A stretch of DNA of 64,000 bases. Source: Apoderus coryli (lineage: Eukaryota; Arthropoda; Insecta; Coleoptera; Attelabidae). Positions 1 to 12,300 of this stretch are shown in pieces. The stretch is taken from contig OU452210.1 in the NCBI GenBank assembly GCA_911728435.2, positions 6,200,001-6,264,000 on the forward strand, written 5' to 3'. The notes under the pieces were generated by a model. The model made no database searches. It saw only the letters and a list, made by a program, of their open reading frames with translations, and was not told where the DNA came from. Numbering within the stretch: position 1 is the first letter of the stretch; every line of letters starts with the position of its first letter. The position numbers and the translations under genes were made by a program.

Positions 1-2890
1 TATTTATTTTAATTATAGCATTTATTTTTGAACCGGTAATATTCAAATATATAAAAATATAATTTAGTTCTTTCCGATATATCTAAAAGTCTCTGAATAA
101 TAGTAAAAATCTTAAAGACAGCATAATTGAGAATGAGTGTTAATTCTGAAGCAGCAGTTTTAAGACCATATTTTTAAATTAATTGAAATTTACTAATAAT
201 GCTTAAATTGATTAGAGCATTATTTGTAAGATGTAAATGGCCAAATATTTTAATATGCAATTAAAGATCATATATGCATATATAATAATTTCAAAACTAG
301 ATATATCACTTTTATATCAGTTCATATAGGTACATGATAATGATTAAAACATGTTCTTTAAATTATTGGAATCATTTTCTTTAAAAAGTTGAACTAAAAT
401 GATACTAGTATCAAAGATGAATGTACATTAATCTTTGCTAGTATCATTTGTATTCCTTTTTATTATATATATGTAGTTTCGTTTTAAAATAAATATTTTA
501 TTCAACATGTGTGCCTAACTTTTAAATATTTTCTAGATAGGTACCCCTAAATACTCCTTTTTATATAATATTATTATCAAGTCATATGTTATACAAAGGA
601 CATTTTTTTTAACATAACTGTACCTAGGACAGATGTTAAAATTGCTGATCCATAAAACACACCGTCTGCTAAATACAGGGTGTGTTGTTTTAAATGATTC
701 ACTGTTTGTATAATGACATATAATATTACATTTTTAAAAAGAGTAGGTAGATAATTTAAATTTGCTTACAATTTATTAAAAGTTACATGAATGTTATTTT
801 GTAAGCTGACGTTCGATTTTTTCAAATAAAATAAATTGTTATTAAAACGGACGCTTCAGAACAGTTTAATGTATTAAGTGTATATTAGTATTTGTGTGTA
901 TCATCAATTTCAACTATTTGCAGAGAATCTCAAAATTCAACTAAATTTATAGTTTAAATATACCTATATTTTACTCAAAACAAACTGGTAGGTATTCTTA
1001 GCTACATTTACACTTATCAATTTGGTGATTTTGTCTTCTCTATTATATGAATAAGTAGAATTATTATCAAATAGCTATTTGAAATAAGAAGTAATTCTTC
1101 ACTATAAAAGCTTCGAGGGTTGACCCGAAATTCACATCTTAATGCATTAAAACATTTGAGTCAAAATTGTACTCTGCTGTCAAAGTTTCTTTTTTCAATG
1201 TTTTGTTGATTATACTTATGTATTTTTGGAAATTTTGGAATAACAAAGCAAACAAAATTAATATATTAATATTGCCTATTTTTCAAATATGAAATAAAAG
1301 AGAGATTTGGACCTGCGTGATCTAATAAGGAACTCAGTTGTAAAATTGATCCATTGCCTAAATTTTTGTACCTTCGTTATACCTGGATATTTTTGCATTT
1401 GATCTGGACCTTAAATGTATGAAGCTTGTGTTGCGAAGTCACTACACCTAGTACCCATTGGCCTCCTTGTCCATCTCGAAAGCCTATCCCGCTTCCCAAT
1501 TCCGTGAAAAAGTCAGCTGACCCAGGATTGGTTACAGAATGTATTTGAATATTTTCGAAGATATCTTAATTACATGTCGAAATTTGCAACTCGGCATCGC
1601 TGGATACTTTTTAGTAAGATCGGAACAGCTTTAGATATATCTTATTGTCTTCTTCAATTTTGTTTTAAGGAAAGATTAATCGCTGATTTATCAACAATTT
1701 TTGGTTTTGTTTCCTTCTTGACCAATCTTTTCGATTTGAAGCATCTTTATGACAGGAAAATGCTGTGGAAAACATAGAACTGATCTCTTAAATAAAGGAA
1801 AGGTTATAGAGCATATAAATCACAGAAAAAATGAGATATTTTACACATTTATGAAACATAGAAATTCTAAATCTATTTGTGTGATTCGCTTGAATGACGC
1901 GTGAGCGAATGAATAACTAGGTACGTTGTTGTCTGTTTTTATTTCGTACAATATAACATTGCATAGGACTTTCCAACGTTTTTGAGTCATAGATTTTTTA
2001 CTTATGTCTTTTGTTACTTAATGTCTGCCATTTTAGTCAAAATTCCAATAACCTGAATTTTGAAATTAATATTATATAAGATGGTCTTATCAGTAGCGAT
2101 TAATCAAAAGAATGGATTTATGCCATACACAAATTCTTCTCTGATTATGAAAAACGGCATTTGTATGAATATGAAAGTAATGTATAAATCCGTTTTCAGT
2201 AAATAAATATTCTGGATCATCACTTGTGAGCTATTTGAGGTAAACCGATGTTCGGAGACCCTTCTTAGGATTTTTGGACAATCTGTTAAATCAACAATAA
2301 ATAAGCTACAATATTTGCAGTTTCTGAACACCGTGTATGATTTGGTAATATTTAAGAAATAAAATTAATTAATTAAAAAAGACATATAGATAGATATAGA
2401 TGTAGAATACATCCAGAAAAACTAATATTAAATTGATTCAGACCATGTAGCTGAATTATTTATAGAGAAACCATCCCGTATATGTTGTAACGTAATCAGT
2501 CCATTCAATTTCTATATCACGAGGGCGTAATTCAGCACCCTTCCGTTAGTTACTTTCGCACACAATAAATATATAGTTGATATAACCCTTAAGCGAGCAC
2601 GTACATATATTATCTTGCACATCATTTTTTTCTGAATTATAATAATGTACCATTCTTTTTTTTATATCAAATCAAAATTACAGATTCTCATCCACATTCG
2701 CTAAACTCTATAATTGAATTAACCCAAACTTCTTTATTGATTTAATGATTTGGAATACTCAAGTTCTTAACTTATAATTATGGCATCAAATTATTAACAC
2801 ATTAAAACCAAATAGCAATATTAGACAGACAGTAAATCAATACCTTTTATTTGTATGTAGTAGTCCATCTTTCAGTGGGGTGTCAATTTA
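1..2890. other. AT-rich DNA upstream, no gene seen
   Basis: No coding exon recognised. If the RBM24-like gene extends to the left, this stretch is probably intronic or upstream DNA. It contains one clear hairpin (400-449) and a possible transposon end with the word ACAGGGTGTG near 676. A 67-codon open frame at 1574-1777 resembles nothing I know and lacks any supporting motif. Confidence 0.5.
400..449. repeat. short inverted repeat (hairpin)
   Basis: The left arm reads ATGATACTAGTATCAAAGAT and the right arm ATCTTTGCTAGTATCAT, separated by about 13 bases. The arms are nearly perfect reverse complements. This is probably a small foldback or MITE remnant. Confidence 0.6.
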
Positions 2891-3132
2891 TATTGAAGAA
2901 AAGAAATTAAACTCCTGTCGAATCCACTAAATTTTGAATTAGTTCTCTTAAAATTGCATACATTTTTCGGCTTCAGCTAAGGCCATCCTTAGTACTTATC
3001 ATAACATCATAGGTATACATTCATTAAAGGTTAGAGTTTTTACAGCTGAGGCCAAAATATGTATGCAATTTTAAGAGAATTACGTCAAAATTTAGTGGAA
3101 TCAACAGGAGTTTCATTTCTTTTCTTCGATGA
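2891..3132. repeat. foldback element, about 90-bp arms
   Basis: The arm at 2891-2982 is repeated in reverse complement at about 3041-3132, with only scattered mismatches and small gaps. Shared words include TGCAATTTTAAGAGAA and AAATTTAGTGGA. The spacer is about 60 bases. No coding capacity is seen, so it fits a non-autonomous foldback or MITE element. Confidence 0.75.
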
Positions 3133-3239
3133 GTACTATTATTTATTTATATAATTTATATGCAGTACACTATGAGAGGGCTATAGGCCCAACCCAACCC
3201 AACCTTTGAAGATCACTTTTTAGCATAAAACAATAATTG

Positions 3240-3480
3240 ACTCTATTGATATTATTTACATTTTAATCTTGAGATTAGTAGCGTACATATTATATTCGGA
3301 GAATTCGAAACATGTGTCAATGTAATTCACAAATATTGAAAAAACAGTGGACCAAGATGAGATCTTTGGGGAACTCCTAAAGTAACATCTCTCAATCCGG
3401 ACTCCATATTTTTCATCCAATCGCAGTGTATTCTATTGAAAAAGTGTTAAATTTGTCGTCACACTATGACCCTTGAAAAA
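3240..3480 (-). pseudogene. LINE reverse transcriptase fragment
   Basis: On the minus strand a decayed reverse-transcriptase segment can be read. It has VTLGVPQRSHLGPLFF (the GVPQGSxLGPLLF motif of LINE RTs) and, after a frameshift, VNYIDTCFEFSEYNMYATNL, where YATNL stands at the place of the catalytic YADDL/FADDL box. The frame is broken and the catalytic aspartates are lost, so this copy is dead. The wording suggests a Jockey/CR1-like LINE; the clade is inferred only from motif style. Confidence 0.75.
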
Positions 3481-3489
3481 GCCAATAGG

Positions 3490-3830
3490 AAAATAGTTCT
3501 TGCGAAACAATGACCGACGCTTTACACCACATATGACATCGTCTCGGATACTAGAATCAGGATGATATGATTCCGACACGTCAAGCGACTATTCATGCCC
3601 CCTCTCAAGGGATACTCACGTGCAACTCTTTCTACTTCTACCCACGGACCTCCTACTAAACGAACCTTTGCCTCTGCAAGATCGACACGAATCAAGAGGA
3701 CGCTAATAGCACTACCCAGCGGGCTCCCTCTTTACCATGGTCCTGTTGGAGGTCTTGCCAGATAGACCTAATACCAACCTAGAACAGTAATGGTTCGCAG
3801 GATCAAGTCACATGCTTTTTAAACGTTGCC
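3490..3830. other. GC-richer block, unassigned
   Basis: About 300 bases that are clearly richer in G+C than the surrounding DNA, directly beyond the LINE fragment. No frame stays open and no motif is recognised in either direction. It may be a further decayed part of a transposable element. Confidence 0.35.
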
Positions 3831-5038
3831 TGGTATCATTTGCCGGAAGGGAGAGACAGTGCAGCACTTAGTAGCAACTAAGTGGGTATTACAACTTAAG
3901 AATACATTAAAATTTCGACTATTTTATTTATTTATTAAGTTGCCTAAATCGAAAATGTTTAAAATATGTTTTAAAAAAGCTAAAGTAGTTACTCATAAGA
4001 CAGTCTGAGATCCTTACATCGTTTGTGTAGTGTATCTGCAATTTGGCTTTGAAACATTATATTGCGTGAAAAAATTACAAAAATAACATTTATTTATTTA
4101 TTTTTAATATTTATTTATGGTTTAATGAAATATAACATAACTGAGCATAAAAAAAAATTCCAAAAATATAGGAAAAAATAATTTAACTACACAGATTTGA
4201 TGTTGTGTTGAATTGGAAAATCTGTTAGTAGTAGTATTAGCAGTACTTGTTTGACATGTAATTAAATGAAAGTTCCAACTTGGACATAACAGATAAATTA
4301 ATCTTTAAACTTTAGGATTCATACTTTAAATTCACTACGATTCGATTTTCAAATATACATAAAAGCGGCTTAAAATATATTCTAAAAGGAACCTTTTTCA
4401 CTTATCATTGTTTAATAATAAATGTGTTACTTAACTACCTAGTTTATTGATGATAAATTTGAAACAATTTTTGTGTAATCAAACGAGAATCAAGCTCTAG
4501 CCAGCAAGTATTTGTTTATATAAAATACTGTTGATTGAAGATAAAGATACTGATTTCCTATCATATATTTTATATATCATAATATTGATTGATATATAAA
4601 AAAATACTTTTAAAGGAATAATGGAAACTAATTACATTCTTTATTTTACTATTTTTCAATTAAATTAGTTTAAAATTAACTGATGAAAAAGCAATCCTTT
4701 GTCCTTTGTGGAGTGGAGTTGGTTGAAATAATTAGAAAAAACTAGAGAAATGTTTTTAATTATGGTAATGTATGCTACCATATAAATATTATAAATATAA
4801 AAGCAACTACTCTCATAATCAATAACTTATAGTACTTGCCTCACTCTAATTTTACCTATTTTTACAACCCTTTAATTTTAAATCATTAAAAAATATTATA
4901 AAAAATTTCTTCTTGCAAATATTGTAAAAAATTCATTTTATAATTATTTACATAAAGTACCTTTTCGAAATCGTTACCATGATAATAATGATAAATTAAT
5001 TTTGACCATTAATGTAAATTCAAAATATGTTGTTAATT

Positions 5039-5187
5039 GTGAATATTTTGATCAGTTGTTAATAAAAACATTTTTAACACTTCCGACGTTTCGTCGTCCC
5101 TGAGGACGTCTTAAAAATTAGGACGAAACATCGGAATATGTTTTAAAATAATTTGGTTTTTTATTAACAACTGACCGAAATATCCAC
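5039..5187 (+). repeat. foldback element with hammerhead-like core
   Basis: Outer arms share CAGTTGTTAATAAAA (left) with its complement TTTTATTAACAACTG (right), and inner arms share GACGAAAC with GTTTCGTC. The centre, 5100-5129, reads CTGAGGA, one extra C, a 7-bp hairpin GTCTTAA/TTAGGAC and then GAAAC. This is the order of a hammerhead-ribozyme core with one inserted base. ACAU and AUGU after GAAA could form a stem III. Activity is unproven, and no convincing stem I is seen here. Confidence 0.6.
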
Positions 5188-6399
5188 CATTAGCAAAATA
5201 TTCTAATTTTTTTTACAAAGAGATGCAGATACGAAGTGAACAATAGGAAACATTTGATTCTTGAAATTTGTGGAATGAAATGATAATAATTTTAATTGTT
5301 AAGCTTGGAACAGAATAACTATATTAAAAAAATAATTGTAAATCAGAAAATTTGTTTAAAACATTGACAGACACATATTTATGAATGTGGTTAAGATTGG
5401 AGATAGATGAAGTTACATACAATTAAACATAGAAATTAATCGAATACATATTCTGTTAGAAAAGCGTACAGCAGACATTCATACCATTCTGGGGACATAC
5501 TGTTCCCCAAGGACAGCAATTATTTTGAAAGTTTCAAGGGTCTAAGTAAACGATCTAAGCTCTTTTATTCTTAAATCAAACTTTGAACCCGTTAATATTA
5601 ATAATATTTAGATATAAAATAATTTGGCGCTAGTTTAGATTCGTTTCCAGTCTGGTTTAAAAATGAACAAGACAGCATAAGGAAAATAGAAAGGAAATAC
5701 GTCGCTGTAATATCCCCAACAGCTATATTATTTATTCCATCAAGTTTATTCTTCAATTACGTGCTATACAAGTTTTCTTTCTCATGGAAGCAATGAACCA
5801 CTCAAGTGTTGTGTAAAAGTTGTGTATCTTCAGGGTCTGCATATAGACTCTCATAGGATCTAATATTTATGAGTCCCGATTATGCTTGGAAAGAGACGTC
5901 GTTTGAATATGGGGAAATATATTGTCTAGGACCATTCTAATCAATACAAAATTCATATATTATGTGTTGATCACATAAATGAACAAAATTGTAAAATAGA
6001 CAAGATCGACATATTATATTTAGTAGGTACCTACATTTTTCTTGAATTTTTAAATAATGGTAGTGTAGATACGAATGTACACAAACGTCCATCATACCAA
6101 TCATTGGGCGTTAAAACATATACAACTAATGTCTAAATAATGATTGGTTGAAAAATAATGTACCATCAAATAGTCCTAGACCGAAACATTAGAACAAATA
6201 TTGATGTATAAGTAAATTTATTGTAGATAACTTTGTTGTCAAAGAACCATTTTAATAAAATAGAGTACCTACTTTGTTTCCACTTATTTACCTTCAAAAC
6301 AAATTAGTAAATGTAATAGAGATAGAAATACAAACATATAATTTCCTAATGTCATGGATGCAGAATTTAATTCTATAAAAACTATTTCTTTTTTAACAG
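5188..6399. other. intronic AT-rich DNA
   Basis: No gene or recognisable repeat is seen. It ends in the pyrimidine-rich tract and AG (6398-6399) that precede the first RBM24-like exon, so it is the 3' part of an intron whose 5' end lies further left. Confidence 0.5.
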
Positions 6400-6526
6400 G
6401 TAATAATGGGTGATAGAGCTTCAGCAGAACGAGCATGTAAAGAACCAAATCCAATAATTGATGGTAGAAAAGCTAACGTCAATTTAGCAATATTGGGTGC
6501 GAAACCTAGAGGAAATTTAGCTGGAG
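6400..6526 (+). CDS. RBM24/RBM38-like RNA-binding protein, exon with end of the RRM
   Basis: This exon encodes [18 protein letters not shown] and then [20 protein letters not shown]. That matches the C-terminal third of the single RRM of the RBM24/RBM38 (SEB-4) family, including the invariant [17 protein letters not shown] ending. Family members are nuclear/cytoplasmic proteins that bind U- or GU-rich sites in mRNA and control splicing and stability, notably in muscle. The acceptor is TTTTTAACAG at 6390-6399. The next base pair at 6527-6528 is GC in the context GGAG|GCAAGT, and only this GC donor keeps the frame into the next exon. The exons for the first two-thirds of the RRM (RNP2, RNP1) lie left of the window. 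The window holds 186 residues of the protein in four exons (6400-6526, 9327-9387, 28517-28743, 30537-30682), which join in frame. Confidence 0.93.
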
Positions 6527-9326
6527 GCAAGTAATGTTTAGTCTTTCGTTATGATCATTTTTGTTTTAATCAATAAACAACACAGGAATAATCAGGTCAA
6601 TCGGCAAATTATAACAATTATTTATTAGCATATAAGTCCGTATATACAGTTTTACAAATAATAAATTTACTGCAGCCTCCAATGTTCGACTCTAAAAATT
6701 TTAGGTGATATAGCAACAAAGCTGATTATCGGCAGCCAATATACTTTTTACATTCAATCGGCTGGAAACTTAAATTCACAATGGACCAATGGACATAATT
6801 CAGGTTCTTCTTTACGAAATTATAATTTCGTTGTATAAACACTGCTGCCTAAGAGCTTGACTTCCTTTAAAACTATTAGTGTACATTTATATCATGGTTT
6901 GGCACAGAATTTCTATGTGAAATGCATATTCATGGCATGGAAACATATTTTTGAGATGTTTCATTCAAAGTATTGCCAAATTTTCACCTAATTTATCATT
7001 ATTTTCCTTGTCTGTATAGTAAACCGAGGTTATTCAAGTTACTCACACTTAGTAGTGGCTTTAGAGATGTATTTTCAAATAAAGGATTTCAAGTAGTAGT
7101 AGTAGTTTATATTTCCAAATAATGAATTTAAAGAAATTGGGTCCGAAACACGCTTATATAGAGCATTGCATCAACAATGATTTCCAATGTTTTTATTCAA
7201 ATCCAACGTAATTTTCTTACCAGTGACACACTGGTGAATAGATTATTTGAAACTTGTCAAACTAAATTGTACCTATCTATGTATACATATTATGTTGTAG
7301 GCTATAACTTAAATAATTATATTTATTGTACAATAGAAAAAATTTAATTTCTTTTTCATTATATTAAAAAAAAAGGTTTGTTTTTGACCACTACATTCTT
7401 AATCTTATATTACAACATTTTGTATATTTTGACTTTAGTTAAATTTTCCGTGGTTTTCTATTTTTATTTAACATTTTGTTGAACTGACAAAGTTTATTTG
7501 CATAGGTGATATTTAGAATTTAAAGTAATCAGGGAAAATATGTATAATAATTTACACATAGAATTCGCAAAATGTATGTTGTTCGCCGATTAGTCATGAC
7601 CTTGAGAATGTTTTTACCAAACATATTATATTTTTATATTCATTCAGACATGTTAAAATAAGTATATCTATCAGTAATAAAATTACCCTGCCTATATAAA
7701 AGTTCGAAACTCAAGTTCATTCTCCCTTTTGACAATACAATAACATTAACAAACAAAAAAAGGTTTCTCATATGGTACACAGCTTGTACCCTATAACGTT
7801 ACGACACTGGGTCAAAGCCCACTGTAATATACATATAACAAAACAAAAGGTACACTATTATTTAACAGCTGCTTAGTCGTAGTATAATGTTATTGTAGCA
7901 CGGGTACAAGCACCTCACAACATAGGTACAAGGCGCACGGGCCATACACGGATTCATAACCACCCTACGGACTTCCGTTACACCAGGATGTCCGCACTTA
8001 ATGTTCTCCAATCATATGTTTCCTAAACAATACCGCGACGATATATTTGATATCGATAAAATGTCATTTACTAATCTTGATAGTTTACTGTATACAATTG
8101 TGATTATAGGATTTAAATGTTGTTAATTAGGTACTGTTACATAGGTTACTATATCTTATACGAACTTCAGTATTTCTGTAATACTGATCAAAATGGTTTT
8201 TAAGTTTTTGGTTTAGGTTTTGGAATTTATCAAAAAAAAAATCGAAATTTTTTTCCTATATAATTTGAGAATATTTAAAATAAGATTCCCATACTTTTTT
8301 GAGTTCGGTGAACCATTGTGCAATACAAAAAATATCACACTTCCACATAGACTACAATTACGAGAGTGTTCAGAATATTGACAAATATACGGTTCCAGTT
8401 TTTAAATCGATTAAACAATTTAAATTAAAGCATTGTTTCGGAATTTGAAAAATGATGGGAAGTTTCGGTTGCATGCCATCTTCAGACAATATTTTAATCA
8501 GGGTTTGCATTACTCCTTCTTTATAAAAGCGCTCCATAAATCTTCAGTTTGAAAATAAAATATAATGCAGAAAAAAACAAAGATAAAGCGTGTCACAAAA
8601 TTTAACAAATTAATTTTACTGAAACAAAATGTTATTGCTTAAAAATAAAAAATATCCAATTCTGAAACTTAAGGCATTAAAATATACAAATTAGTTTTCA
8701 AATTTTGAGATTATATTTTTAGGACCTTTAGGAGAACAAAAAAGTGTTGCCATAACACAGAAACAGATATTGCTCCTTCAATGGAAACTTTATTCCATGG
8801 ATAAAATTCCAACACTATCCTAGAATAGTCGCCATTGGCTTACCCACCGATAAAACCACTTTTAACTTTTACGAAACCGATTATTCCTTTTCAGTCCATC
8901 TGACTTATTTCGCATAAACTACCTAACGTGACTTAGGAAATGATCATGGGAATGGACGGCACCCAACGTACAGATATCTTAATAATCTAAATGTTTGCAT
9001 TTTCATTTTATTCTTTTTACTTTTGTTTGTACTTTAAAATAAAATACTGATTTTAATTCGTTTTTTCAAAATGATGATGATGAAGTCAGAAATTCTGACA
9101 AAATATAGAGATTTTTGATTAACTGAGTAGTTTTCATTAACCTAGTTGGTAGTATAAGAGACTGCGTTCCCGATATAAAAAAAAATGTTGTTTTCAAGAA
9201 CCTGAAACCCAAAGAAAAAGAAGAATAAAAAAATTAAAAGAAAAATGGTTCAAGAACATAAAAAAAGAAACATTATTGATATATTGTTATTATAGGCCCG
9301 TCTGACAAAAGGCTTTACTGTTTCAG
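6527..9326 (+). other. intron of the RBM24-like gene (GC-AG)
   Basis: A 2.8-kb intron starting GCAAGT and ending CTGTTTCAG. No coding exon is recognised inside. A somewhat GC-richer block at about 7750-8030 has no open frame and no motif that I know. Confidence 0.7.
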
Positions 9327-9387
9327 GTTTCACGTTTCCTACTGTAAGGGCAGGAACATATCCAACTTTACTTCCTAGTCAATACGG
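9327..9387 (+). CDS. RBM24-like protein, short exon after the RRM
   Basis: A 61-base exon encodes GFTFPTVRAGTYPTLLPSQYG with its border residues. It begins with GT, completing a Gly codon whose first G ends the previous exon, and ends with GG before the donor GTAAGT. Pro/Tyr-rich linker sequence directly after the RRM is typical of RBM24-type proteins. If the GT six bases away from the upstream GC donor were used instead, this exon would be read in another frame and reach TAG within it. Confidence 0.88.
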
Positions 9388-12300
9388 GTAAGTGAATTGT
9401 TTGTGTGCTTTTTTATATTTTCAATATTTTAGCATATTTGCAAATAATGAAAAGCATTGACGCGGATTCACATAGTTATATATAATACACATTTTATAGG
9501 TCGTCGTCGTAATGAATATTTTCTTTCATATTTTCTAGCTAAGCGGAGAAAAGTTCCTGATAGTTAATAATCAAAAAGAAATGACACCTGATACCGTCAA
9601 ACAGCTCAAATATGTAATAAAATATATACAGTTAGTTACTATCGATGAGTGTTTGTGAGTGTGTGGTTGATATTTTTTTATTTGATTAGAATTTGAGTTT
9701 ACCACTTATCAAGGCAATTAGTTAAAAAGGTATTCATAATAAAGACTAAAACTTGGCTTCCACTATTAATAACTCTCATTATTGATAATCGTAGTGGAAA
9801 CCATGTATATTATAGGGTTATCCAATTTAATAATTTGCTTGGGCAAGATATTAAGCAGTTAACAATACGAAAAGCATCATGAATTCACTAAGTGATGAGT
9901 GATTTTTATATTAACTATGGTACCCTTTGGGCAGTGGTAGGATTCTCACGTGCATAAATACTATAAACAAAAGAATGTTACTATAGGTACCTAGCAGTTG
10001 AATTAAAACGACTCAAAATACAAAATTTCAAAGATTAATTATTTCCAAATGCACCGGGGCTTGAATTATATTAAATTTAATGCAAATATATATTCTAAAA
10101 ATTTTGTAGGTCTACTAATATTTTTGTCGTTTAATTAATAAATTTGATAAATAAAACTATAATATAATATTTTATTAACTATTTTACTATTTTTATATTT
10201 TATGAAAAGAAAAACATTTTCTAACTTCAATTGTGAGTGCAAAGATTCACATTAATTTTAAAAGTTACCTTCCTATAAAACTTACTAAATTACTGTTGTC
10301 TGGTTTGGTAGTGGGAGTTATATATCACTAAAAGTGGCTAAAAATATAAATATTTAATGAAAATGTTGGTTTTAGGACTTTTTACTGAAGTATTATATAG
10401 GTCTAATTTGAGTGTACTACATTCTAATCCCAATTATATCTGAAAAATTATTGCTTAATTAGATAAATTTTGCAATGAATATTGAATTTAAGAAACAATG
10501 TAATTAAAATCGTTAAACTCTTATTTAGGATACATAAATTATTTATGTATAACTAGGGCGTTTTGAAATCCCTGTACGTATAGGTATTATTTTTATCTGC
10601 TTAATACCCTGCTAAAGTTTGTTTATTATAATGGACCGCCACTAATATAAAATGAATACCCAAGTATCAAGTTGTTTGCACGAGTCCACCAATCTTTATT
10701 TTTAATGACTTTACAGGGTGATTCATTATTTCACAATTATTTGTGTTGTTCGATTGAGAAATATGTTACAAACTTTTAAGTTTCCTAAAGCTCTGGTGAT
10801 GGCTCCATTTAATTGAAGTAAAATTAATTCCGTTCGACTGTATGCGTTATCTATATTCAAAATATTTTGAATAACTAAGATACTTTTAATTTATACTTTG
10901 AGATTAATAGATACTAATAATTAAATTAATATTTAAATTTATAAAATATTATTCACTCTTAAGAATAAGCTGAACATCTTGGGTTTTGTTTTGCTTTTTA
11001 ACAATTACTGAATGTTAAAATGATACATAGTGTCATGATTTACTAAGTTCTTGGAATAAGGAATATATTTTATAGCACATACGGCTTAAAATTCTAGTTA
11101 AATTAATTTGCTACTGCAGTCAGCTTGCATACCAATTCACTAAATTCAACAACAGAAGTATAGTTTGTCTTAAATGAAAGAGCAATTATCCAATGTGTGC
11201 TATGTAGAAGAAGAGTGATATGTATTGAAATTAAGTTTTAGTACAAATAAACAGAAAAAAAAGCTGGCTGATGTTGTGACATGGTTTTTCAGTGCAACGT
11301 CTTCAGAAATATTAGGGAAATTCGAAATCGAACATCACAAATTTCCAATAAATGTGTTTTAGTAGTTCACCCTGATAATATTTTATATCACATGGAAAAA
11401 TATACAAAGCATTGTTAAAAACTTTAATAAGAATCGTAAAATAATTGTTCTTAAGAATTTTTAACAATGTTGTGTTCTGTGATTGGAGGACGCCACACTC
11501 TTACGTTTGCTGTGGGATTTCCGTTTTTTTTTTAATTTTTTGTTTTCTTTTGGGCTGACTATAAATTTTTTTGTACGTTCAGTTTTTTTTCTGTAACTTA
11601 CGACTGCAATGTAACACTAATTAATAATAATAATAATATTGCGACACTAACATCAGGATGTCGATGTGCTTAGTTTCAGCGATGTATCTCTGGTTTTTGG
11701 TAAAGGGAAGACCAAAAATTGTATTTTTATAATTTATTATATTGAAGTGGAAGCTTTTCGTCATTTCTATTAGAACTATATATTAGCAATAATATATCAC
11801 AGTAATGCCAACATAGAATTTTTTGATGTCTTCCTTACGTAATTTTATTGAATGAGAGGTGGTGAACGATTTGTTCAAGTGTTCAATACTACTCCTAATT
11901 GTTGGGAAATATTGTTTATGTGCATTATAGTTATTCTCGTAAATATATCGTTAGGAAACTAAGGTTTCTGTAAAATATAAGATGATGTATTACAAACAAA
12001 CTTCTGGCTTGTGAGTAAACGTTTTGAATTTTCACAAGAAAAGTCCATGCTTCCTACGTTATTTTTTTTTTGTATTGACTATATAAAATTTAATTTGATT
12101 ATTTGTTAGATATTTGGATATTTATTGAAGATATTTTATATACCAAAACATTTAACCTTTATAATATTTAGAGCTTTTCTGAGTCTGGGTTCGCAAAAAT
12201 GGGTTTTTATATTATACTGTGAGGGTATTAAGTATGTAATACTGTATTCTTTGGTTATTATTATTTTAGGGTGATATGACGAAGTTGCAAACACTTTAAA

